62,667 nucleotides of DNA, taken from assembly GCF_000741645.1 (NCBI RefSeq), contig NZ_JGZD01000012.1, positions 53 to 62,719 on the forward strand, given 5' to 3'. This stretch comes from Bifidobacterium minimum (lineage in GTDB: Bacteria; Actinomycetota; Actinomycetes; Actinomycetales; Bifidobacteriaceae). The notes beneath the pieces were generated by a model. It was not told the DNA's origin, made no database searches, and saw nothing but the letters and a program-made list of their open reading frames with translations. Each line of letters begins with the position of its first letter. Within the stretch, counting starts at the first letter, position 1. The position numbers and the translations under genes are program-made. Below, one piece after another: positions 55,101 through 62,667 of this stretch.

Positions 55101-56265
55101 CGGCGACGGAGGTCGGCAGCGTTCTCCAATGGTAGAGCATGGAGGGGATGTGATGGACCTCGTGAGCTTTTTCGGTCGCCCTGAGCACGAAATCATAATC
55201 CTGGCTTCCATCGAACTCCGAGCGCAGAGGTCCCACCGCGTCCAGCAACGTTCGAGCGACCACGACGAAGTGGGTGATGTAATTGTGACCCAGCAGAAGA
55301 TGCGGAGAGAAGCCGGGCTTGAAGAACGGATCGAACCGAGTCCCGTCCTCGGTGATCTTGTCCTCATCGGTATAGATGAAATCAGCGTGCGGGTGAGAGA
55401 TCAGGGACCGAGCGACCTCATATAACGCCTGCGGCGCCAGCTCATCGTCATTGTCAATGAAACCGATATGGCTTCCGGTCGCAAGATCGATCGCGGAGTT
55501 GGTGGCCGCGGATATCCCACCGTTGCTGCTTCGAAAAACGATTTTGATACGCGGATCGGTATCGGCCAGTTCCTGAAGGAGCGGTCGTATGTGTTCCGCG
55601 GACGATTTATCATCCGCCAGGCACAGCTCCCAGTTCGCATACCACTGGTCACGGATGGACTGCACGCAACGGCGAAGCCACCGTTCATCGACGTTGAACA
55701 CCGGCACCACGAGGGAGATAAGGGGCGGCTCCCTCCACTCGGACATCACCCTCATGGCATCGGATCGCGTCATGGTCTCGTTCTGCGCGATCCATTTCCG
55801 ATATGCCGAGCCGTCTTTGAACACACGCCTGCGCACGGCCCCCAGCAACGCCGACGCCCCGCGCGGCGTGAATGAGTGGGAAAGATAGTGAACGATTCGC
55901 CGTTCGATGTGGTGACGCTTGGACCTGCGAAGCCGCCGTCCAAGGGCCGCCACATCGATTGTCCTCGTAATGGTTCGCCCCGGAGTCTCGCATATGAGCG
56001 TGAACTCGGTCACATCCCGGGGCACGGAGATTCGGAAGCCCACAGCATCCTCGTCGCTCAACGAGAAGATGGCGTTCACATCAAGACGGGACACGCGAAC
56101 GACCGTGGCCCCCTCACACTGATCGACCCGAACCATCATCGGGGCACGCCGGAACTTGTCCACCGCCCAGCCGACGACCGTGACCACGCCATTCCCACCG
56201 GCCCCGGAAGCCTCCACCGTCTCGACGACGATCCTGTACGTCCTGTCGTTGAATAAATCCACCAT
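52153..56265 (-). CDS. Giant multidomain glycosyltransferase with tandem-duplicated modules
   Basis: 1370 residues. It has two copies of one module: a beta-rich domain (about 1-110 and 675-780, sharing a GWAxD...RxDVN...GFR pattern), a GT2 domain (about 177-430 with VVPVFNV and IDNDDELAP; 838-1090 with VMPVYNVD and LMDNDDEIS), and a second GT2-like domain (about 438-650 and 1098-1320). The fourth GT domain is intact (SIIIPTRDGYDN; NDDTEVISP). The second appears degenerate, with no acidic metal motif in the expected place. The ATG at 56265 is preferred to a GTG at 56319. It lies downstream of the Wzm/Wzt exporter and rml genes, so rhamnan or another rhamnose-containing chain is the likely product. 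Confidence 0.88.
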   Translation of the reverse strand: MVDLFNDRTYRIVVETVEASGAGGNGVVTVVGWAVDKFRRAPMMVRVDQCEGATVVRVSRLDVNAIFSLSDEDAVGFRISVPRDVTEFTLICETPGRTITRTIDVAALGRRLRRSKRHHIERRIVHYLSHSFTPRGASALLGAVRRRVFKDGSAYRKWIAQNETMTRSDAMRVMSEWREPPLISLVVPVFNVDERWLRRCVQSIRDQWYANWELCLADDKSSAEHIRPLLQELADTDPRIKIVFRSSNGGISAATNSAIDLATGSHIGFIDNDDELAPQALYEVARSLISHPHADFIYTDEDKITEDGTRFDPFFKPGFSPHLLLGHNYITHFVVVARTLLDAVGPLRSEFDGSQDYDFVLRATEKAHEVHHIPSMLYHWRTLPTSVAGDPRSKMYAYEAGKRAIEEALSRRSLPGAVTMLDNLGTYRIDYEMALPRIAVVLSSYSASQIEKLKSLTDYDGVRYIPVSDSSSINAAVASCDEEYVALLSGVMPQDSSWLGNMVNYCADPSVSVVGGKVYDAQSRVLNAGITLRALRSGRPFEMRGLWDEGIGYYFRDLLPREMFGVTEDCLLIRKRDFTSSGGVDCSLEEGLRGVDLCVRIHSAPNAGCVLWQPYSEFTSIRPKPLGISPDSCMRYLQMHAGVKDRYSPAFFPLDKELQRGVEFSIDEVSVSSDSTEITVKGWAADLHGNADVHIALEDLPGASLKKVDRYLRPDVNSALPVPQESVLGFRAEIAIPGGKAILRRVQGAKLVFSTPTDSRKADFAIPSSTISRFTRLVHTTFRMVRHPRTAARIIRDKYVTPGRQRADYHKLIRATENYGPEAVKEAIRGFSRRPVISIVMPVYNVDPQWLSKCVDSVLAQSYGNWQLCIADDHSTRQDVRPMLERYARLDDRITVVFREKNGHISRATNSALAEATGDYVALMDNDDEISPHALFEVAKTINEHPDADLIYTDEDKIDEKGVRSDPHFKPDFSPDLLLSTNYISHLGVYRRSIVEDIGGFRAGYEGSQDYDLVLRFMERTDASHVRHIPKVLYHWRTLPTSTASDGGAKNYASLAGLRVLRDAVVRRGYRAEVTPSIADGIYDIHYEVDENELVSIIIPTRDGYDNIERCVTSIIEKTSYGNYEIVIADNGSTNPHMADLYERFRKLLGARFRVEKIDIPFNYSRINNIAATKAAGRYLLFLNDDTEVISPEWMTRMVSFTQLDRIGVVGAKLYYPIDTIQHSGIVLGLGGVAGHIQAGFPRGYTGYFGRLIENVNYYAVTAACCMIKAADFHAVGGFDETLAVAYNDVDLCVRIHDQLHRDIVWSHEAELYHYESMTRGYDTKDEKRRKRLKDEADIFLKRYREQVANDPYYNPNLSRTSGNYWVRQV

Positions 56266-56322
56266 GGTAATGTCCCGATTCTCCCCTGCCGATCCGCCTA
56301 CACCATCCGAAAACGGCACTCC

Positions 56323-57546
56323 CTACTTCACATGCACCGTACAGACCGCATCCGGATCGACCACCGACATAACCTCGGCCGCCTCTCCCTTGATGTGGAA
56401 GCGGCATACGTTCTCTCCGACGACAACCCGCTCGACATCATTCTGGACGGCGACGGACACACGGTAGTCCCCGAACGCGAAAACGTTCGACACTCCTATG
56501 CGCACATCGCGTAGACCCTCATGAAGAACCTCGGCACCATCCTTCGCCAACGGCACGGAAAGAACCGGAACCCCGCGCCCATCGAAAACGTCCACGAACA
56601 CGCGGCTCCTCATAAGCGGCCGCTGTACTCGCAGCTGGAAATCGAGGGAAAAGTCCTCTCCCCCCGCGAGGAACTTGAGTCTGTCACCGCCGACGCTTAA
56701 CGAGGCCGACTCCACGACAAGGGAGCTCATAACCGTCTTCTCACGATTGACCGACTCGACGGTTCTTGGCGGCAGGAACGAGTCCGAATAGGCGTCAGCC
56801 ACCTCGTCCGGATCCCCGATCTTGGCGATTCTCCCATTCTGGATCAGCATCGCCCGGTCACAGTACCGTCGTACATCCGCCATCGAGTGCGTCACCAGAA
56901 TGACCGTCTTCTTCTGTCTCTTCGCCTCGAAGAAATAGTTCTGGCACTTTTTCTGGAAAGCCTCATCGCCAACCGCAAGAACCTCATCAAGAACGAGGAT
57001 GTCTCCCTGAGACTTGATCGCAACGGAAAATGCAAGTCGAACCTGCATCCCACTTGAGTAATTCTTCAGCTTCTGCTCCATGAAATCGCCTAATTCCGCG
57101 AATTCGACGATGTCGTCGTACATGGAGTCGATCTCATCCCGCGAGAACCCCAACATGGCTCCATTGAGGTAGACGTTCTCACGACCAGTCAATTCCGGAT
57201 TGAACCCCACGCCAAGCTCGATGAAGGGGACAAGCTTGCCGTTGGTGATGATTGTTCCCGTGTCAGGCGTGTATATCTGTGAAATCAATTTAAGTAGGGT
57301 GGATTTTCCCGAACCGTTCTTGCCGACGATTCCAAAGAACTCACCGGCCTGTATGTTGAACGAGATATCATTCAGCACGTGCTGGACGCGGAACCCACGA
57401 ATCCCTTTAAGCCAGTTGAAAATCGTCGTTTTCAGGCTGTTCGCCCGCTCCGTGGGGAGCTTGAAGCTCTTGGATATTCCTTCAACCTGCAAGGCCCAAT
57501 CAGTCTCCTGCATAATCGCACCCACCTGCTGTTGTGGCTCCGTCAT
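56323..57546 (-). CDS. Polysaccharide ABC transporter ATP-binding protein (Wzt type)
   Basis: ATPase of about 407 residues for glycan export. Motifs: Walker A GKNGSGKST, PFIELGVGFNPELTGRENVY (characteristic of polysaccharide and teichoic-acid exporters), signature NYSSGMQVRLAF, Walker B ILVLDEVLAVGD and H-loop ILVTHSMADV. The region after about residue 250 is a beta-sandwich like the Wzt C-terminal domain that reads the chain end. The ATG shares one base with the permease stop (TGATG). Confidence 0.92.
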   Translation of the reverse strand: MTEPQQQVGAIMQETDWALQVEGISKSFKLPTERANSLKTTIFNWLKGIRGFRVQHVLNDISFNIQAGEFFGIVGKNGSGKSTLLKLISQIYTPDTGTIITNGKLVPFIELGVGFNPELTGRENVYLNGAMLGFSRDEIDSMYDDIVEFAELGDFMEQKLKNYSSGMQVRLAFSVAIKSQGDILVLDEVLAVGDEAFQKKCQNYFFEAKRQKKTVILVTHSMADVRRYCDRAMLIQNGRIAKIGDPDEVADAYSDSFLPPRTVESVNREKTVMSSLVVESASLSVGGDRLKFLAGGEDFSLDFQLRVQRPLMRSRVFVDVFDGRGVPVLSVPLAKDGAEVLHEGLRDVRIGVSNVFAFGDYRVSVAVQNDVERVVVGENVCRFHIKGEAAEVMSVVDPDAVCTVHVK

Positions 57547-58373
57547 CACACCAACTCCGCGAAGTACTGAGCTCGTTTCGTGAAGAATGCCAGACCGGCG
57601 ATGAAAAGCGCGAAAGACACGACCACCGGCCAACATGCTACAAGGAAATGGGAGGTCCAGCCCCATAACGTCGGGTTCTCGGGAGCAATGAGAACATGGC
57701 GAGCATCCTGAATTATCTGGGCCATCGGATTAAGCATCAAATCGAGTTTCGCCAGCAAAGGGCCGGACTCTCCCGCACGTGAGGCAATCATACTGATGGG
57801 GTAGATGATGGGCGTGGCATAGAATCCCGCCTGCATCAAGACCTCCCAGATGGGATTCAGATCTCGCAGTTTCACGTAGATGGCGCTGAGGAAGAACGCG
57901 ATTCCCAAGGAAAGAAAATACAACTCAACCACGATCGGAAGGATGAGAATATTTGACCATCGCGGAGAAACGCCGTTCAACAAGGCGAAGACGATCACCA
58001 CCACGAAGTTGATACCGAAGTTGATCAATGCCCCCATCGATGACGAGATGACCACGATATGTTTGGAGAAATGTATCTTCCGAAGCAGATCCCCATGGCC
58101 CACGACGGACATCATTCCACCGGTCGTCGTCTCGTTAAAGAAATTCCACAGAATGATACCGAGCAGCAGTCCGACCGAGAAATGGGGAACATCGGCTCCA
58201 AAACGCAGGAAACGCACAAACACCAGGTACATGATCGTGAAAAGCAACAGCGGTTTGAGCACGGACCATATGTATCCCAGGAACGACTGCTGATAGCGGA
58301 GTTTGAAATCAGTTCCGACCATAGCCTTAAGCAGGATTCTGTTCTTACGTGAAAAGATCTCCGTGATATTCAC
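57546..58373 (-). CDS. Polysaccharide ABC transporter permease (Wzm type)
   Basis: ABC-2 permease of 275 residues with about six membrane segments. Family features are TDFKLRYQQSFLGYIWSVLK near the N terminus, then LLLFTIMYLVFVRFLRFG, and AIYVKLRDLNPIWEVLMQAG with FYATPIIYP. The GTG at 58373 is chosen because GAGGAG lies six bases before it. The upstream part of the frame (to 58688) overlaps rmlA and is not coding. It exports the undecaprenyl-linked glycan with the Wzt partner. Confidence 0.92.
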   Translation of the reverse strand: MNITEIFSRKNRILLKAMVGTDFKLRYQQSFLGYIWSVLKPLLLFTIMYLVFVRFLRFGADVPHFSVGLLLGIILWNFFNETTTGGMMSVVGHGDLLRKIHFSKHIVVISSSMGALINFGINFVVVIVFALLNGVSPRWSNILILPIVVELYFLSLGIAFFLSAIYVKLRDLNPIWEVLMQAGFYATPIIYPISMIASRAGESGPLLAKLDLMLNPMAQIIQDARHVLIAPENPTLWGWTSHFLVACWPVVVSFALFIAGLAFFTKRAQYFAELV

Positions 58374-58456
58374 ATGCCGCTCCTCGAGGTAATCAAACCC
58401 CCATATGATATCAGCGAATTCTGGAATTCGATTCTCGCCAACATCTTTAATGTGAC

Positions 58457-59356
58457 TTAGTCGTTCGGCTTCGAGATCACACGGTTCTCGGCCACATCCC
58501 TGAGGTGACGGCCATAGTTGGACTTGCCATAGCGTCGCGCGGCGGACAGGAGCATATCGCGGTCGATCCACCCGTTCTCGTAGGCGATCTCCTCGAGCAC
58601 GCTGATGGGGAGCCCTTGTGCGCGCTCCACGGTGCGCACGAACTCCCCCGCCTCGAACAGGCTGTCCATCGTGCCCGTGTCCAGCCACGCGTATCCACGG
58701 CCCAGCGTCACGACATCCAGCGACCCGTCCTCCAGGTACAGACGGTTGAGATCCGTGATCTCCAGCTCACCGCGGGCCGAGGGCCTTACACGCTTGGCGA
58801 AGTCCACCACGCGCTCGTCATAGAAGTACAGCCCGGTGACGGCGTAGTTCGACGCCGGGCGCTCCGGCTTCTCCTCGATGCTCACCACATGGCGGTCACC
58901 GTCGAACTCCACCACGCCGTACCTCTCCGGGTCATCCACGTAGTAGCCGAACACCGTGGCCCCCGCGCCGGCACCGGCGGCCCGCCGCAGAACGCGTCCA
59001 AGACCGTTGCCATAGAAGATGTTGTCTCCCAGCACCAGCGCGCATGCCTGCCCGTCGATGAACTCCTCGCCCAAGAGGAACGCCTGTGCCAGACCATCGG
59101 GACTCGGCTGGACCTTGTACTCCAGGGAGATCCCATACTGCGATCCATCCCCCAGAAGCCTCTCGAAATTGGGAAGATCCTGCGGCGTTGAGATCACCAG
59201 AATCTCCCGGATTCCTGCCATCATCAGCACGCTCAGTGGGTAATAGACCATCGGCTTGTCGTACACGGGAAGGAGCTGCTTCGACGTCACCGTCGTCAAC
59301 GGATACAGCCGGGTCCCCGACCCACCCGCAAGAATGATGCCCTTCACCGAGCTCAC
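58457..59356 (-). CDS. rmlA: Glucose-1-phosphate thymidylyltransferase
   Basis: First step of dTDP-L-rhamnose synthesis: glucose-1-phosphate plus dTTP to dTDP-glucose. About 299 residues. Motifs: [20 protein letters not shown] with [48 protein letters not shown], and [16 protein letters not shown]. The GTG at 59356 has GAAGGA about six bases upstream and gives the standard length. It is third of the rml genes in order of transcription. Confidence 0.96.
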   Translation of the reverse strand: MSSVKGIILAGGSGTRLYPLTTVTSKQLLPVYDKPMVYYPLSVLMMAGIREILVISTPQDLPNFERLLGDGSQYGISLEYKVQPSPDGLAQAFLLGEEFIDGQACALVLGDNIFYGNGLGRVLRRAAGAGAGATVFGYYVDDPERYGVVEFDGDRHVVSIEEKPERPASNYAVTGLYFYDERVVDFAKRVRPSARGELEITDLNRLYLEDGSLDVVTLGRGYAWLDTGTMDSLFEAGEFVRTVERAQGLPISVLEEIAYENGWIDRDMLLSAARRYGKSNYGRHLRDVAENRVISKPND

Positions 59357-59492
59357 CAGCCTTCCTTCACCGTCAATCACTCAAACTAGAGCACAATACC
59401 CAAAATCGATCACGATCACTCTCGGCAGGGTAAAACCCACACGGTTCTAACCCAACACCGACCAGAACATGATGGGACAATGCCCCTGATTC

Positions 59493-60947
59493 TTATTCTC
59501 GTGGCTCCTTTATACCATCTATGTACTTATGTAGGCTGTCCGTCCAGTCGGCAGGGGAGAAGCCCGTAGCCTCCAGCTTCGAGAGGTCCAGCGCGCTATG
59601 CACGGGCCTCGGGGACACCGGCCCCGAGGCCGACGCGAAGTACTCCTTGGTCGATATGCCCGTGACCGCGCCCCCGTTGCCGTGACGCAGACCGAACACG
59701 CGCCGCGCGATGTCCGCCCACGACTCGACCGGCCCCGAGCCCGTCATGTCGTACGTCCCGTACGCGGCACCGGAATCGAGCAGGTGAAATATGGCGGCAG
59801 CCATGTCGTCCGTGAACGTGAGCCGGCCATACTGGTCGTCCACCACCGTCACATGGTCCAATGGGTTCGAAGCGTCCGCGACGCGGTCCGACAGGCCCGC
59901 CATCGTGCGTACGAAGTTGTGCCCTTTGCCGATCACCCAGCTCGAGCGCAGGATGTAATGCCGGGGCGCCCCGGCCACCGCGATGTCGCCCGCGGCCTTC
60001 GACTGCCCGTACACGCCCAGCGGCGCGAACGGCTCCGTCTCGTCGTGCACGTTCCTTGTCCCGTCGAATACGTAGTCACTCGACACGTGCACCAACGTAA
60101 TCCCATGCTCCCGGGCCGTGCGGGCCAGCAGCGCCGGCCCCACGGCGTTCGCCCTCCACGCGGTGGCGCGGCCCTCGGCGGTCTCGGCCCTGTCCACAGC
60201 CGTGTACGCGCCCGCGTTGATGATCGTGCCATAGAGATCCCAGTCATAGGCCTCGTACGCCTGCGGATCGGAGAAGTCGAATGTGTCGATGTCCGTGTAC
60301 TCGAAGCCCGTCAGCTGACGCGCCTCGACGTAGTCGCGCACGGCATGCCCCAGCTGTCCGTTCGCCCCGGTCACCAGCGTGCGGCGGGGTTCCATGGGCC
60401 TGGCATCCGCCAGCAGTGGGTGATGCAGATCCGCCTCGCTGCGCTCCGACTCCTCAAGGGGGATCGGCCATTCGATGCCCAGCGCCGGGTCGGCCAGATT
60501 CACGAACGTGTACGACCTCTTCTGCTCGGCCGACCAGTGCGCATTGACCAGATAGGTGTACACCGTGCCGTCCACCAACGCCTGGAAGCTGTTGCCGACC
60601 CCTCGCGGCACGTAGATGGCGCGGGACGGGTCAAGTCGCGTGGTGAACACCCTGCCGAAGCCATCGCCGGGACGCAGATCGACCCACGCGCCGAACACCT
60701 CGCCGGCCGCGATGGAAATGAACTTGTCCCACGGCTCCGCGTGGATGCCTCGCGTCACGCCCTTCTTCTCGTTGTAGCTGATGTTGTTCTGCACCGGACC
60801 GAAGTCGGGCAGCCCCAGCGCCGTCATCTTGGCCCGCTGCCAGTTCTCCTTGAACCAGCCCCTGTTATCGCCATGCACCGGCAGGTCGAACACCATCAGA
60901 CCCGGTATCCCCGTCCGTGTGACCTTCAGATCCTTCTCGAACTCCAT
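59493..60947 (-). CDS. rmlCD: Fused dTDP-4-dehydrorhamnose 3,5-epimerase/reductase
   Basis: 484 residues joining two rhamnose-pathway enzymes. Residues about 1-185 are an RmlC cupin (FDLPVHGDNRGWFKENWQRA; NISYNEKKGVTRGIHAEPWD with catalytic His; YVPRGVGNSFQAL). Residues about 190-484 are RmlD (RTLVTGANGQLGHAVRDYVE; INAGAYTAVDRAE; HVSSDYVFDG; catalytic YGQSK). The fusion lets epimerisation feed the NAD(P)H reductase directly to dTDP-L-rhamnose. Such fusions occur in bifidobacteria. Confidence 0.95.
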   Translation of the reverse strand: MEFEKDLKVTRTGIPGLMVFDLPVHGDNRGWFKENWQRAKMTALGLPDFGPVQNNISYNEKKGVTRGIHAEPWDKFISIAAGEVFGAWVDLRPGDGFGRVFTTRLDPSRAIYVPRGVGNSFQALVDGTVYTYLVNAHWSAEQKRSYTFVNLADPALGIEWPIPLEESERSEADLHHPLLADARPMEPRRTLVTGANGQLGHAVRDYVEARQLTGFEYTDIDTFDFSDPQAYEAYDWDLYGTIINAGAYTAVDRAETAEGRATAWRANAVGPALLARTAREHGITLVHVSSDYVFDGTRNVHDETEPFAPLGVYGQSKAAGDIAVAGAPRHYILRSSWVIGKGHNFVRTMAGLSDRVADASNPLDHVTVVDDQYGRLTFTDDMAAAIFHLLDSGAAYGTYDMTGSGPVESWADIARRVFGLRHGNGGAVTGISTKEYFASASGPVSPRPVHSALDLSKLEATGFSPADWTDSLHKYIDGIKEPRE

Positions 60948-61017
60948 GCCGCCCCATCCTCCATATCGTCCACATCCCGGTCCGCGTCCCCGCGCCCCGT
61001 CCTACACGGTCACCAGA

Positions 61018-62582
<1,565 letters not shown>

Positions 62583-62667
62583 GGTGCGCGTGCATCACCA
62601 TGATGTCACGGGCCCAGCGTCGCTATGGGGCGAGTACGCATCCTGCAGGACGGCACGCTTCTTGGCC
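62583..62667. other. Unidentified sequence beyond the IS break
   Basis: These 85 bases do not match the left IS copy. On the - strand a frame entering from the right edge (AKKRAVLQDAYSPHSDAG) stops within about 25 codons, which could be the end of a gene whose body lies outside the window. Too short to identify. Confidence 0.3.

Overview
The window reads as a stretch of chromosome from a high-GC actinobacterium, most likely Bifidobacterium or a close relative in the Bifidobacteriaceae. The evidence is a GlnR-type orphan OmpR regulator, an actinobacterial Rho with an Arg/Asp-rich insertion, DUF2469 and DUF3152 proteins, a fused RmlC-RmlD protein, an HspR-type (HAIR) operator at clpB, an actinobacterial-type LexA box at rmuC, and many genes whose ATG lies 6-7 nt after a TANNNT -10 hexamer (probable leaderless mRNAs). 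The genus call is inference; no species-specific marker was recognised.

Layout. Both ends carry inverted copies of one IS30-family element: 1-1168 runs off the left edge, and 62078-62582 is a 5' fragment broken at a sharp junction. Their 5' ends point inward. From left to right: a YtrA-type gntR/ABC operon with a perfect palindromic operator; a large LPXTG-like surface protein; ppa; a frameshifted membrane gene; glnR-nth-substrate-binding protein; valS; lrp-chorismate mutase, divergent from an aminotransferase; rho; a UDP-galactopyranose-mutase-like flavoprotein; GNAT-DUF2469; gatCAB; a second ABC export operon; a phosphoribosyltransferase-trmH pair; rmuC under a LexA box; a csoR/copper ATPase locus; clpB; FAH-family hydrolase, yggS, gluQ and a DUF3152 protein; tRNA-Lys(CTT); mpg-DUF488 and a flavin-reductase-like gene; a decayed patch at 44.9-46.7 kb (methyltransferase and arylsulfotransferase remnants and a shortened glycerophosphodiesterase); the rpsF-ssb-rpsR-rplI operon; a frameshifted zinc-ribbon membrane gene; and prs. 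The last 11 kb is a cell-surface polysaccharide locus.

How genes work together. rmlB, rmlCD and rmlA make dTDP-L-rhamnose. A Wzm/Wzt-type ABC exporter and a 1370-residue glycosyltransferase with two tandem copies of a [beta domain-GT2-GT2] module probably assemble and export a rhamnose-containing glycan. The copper locus pairs a CsoR repressor and a 12-bp-arm palindrome with a composite ATPase that fuses a cupredoxin-like domain, a P1B core and a C-terminal YHS domain. Its P1B core appears to lack the whole nucleotide-binding N-domain, which makes it the most unusual protein here.

Three genes (7.6-8.3 kb, ssb, 48.8-50 kb) are each interrupted by what looks like one missing base in or beside a short homopolymer run, so sequencing or assembly indels should be excluded before they are called pseudogenes.
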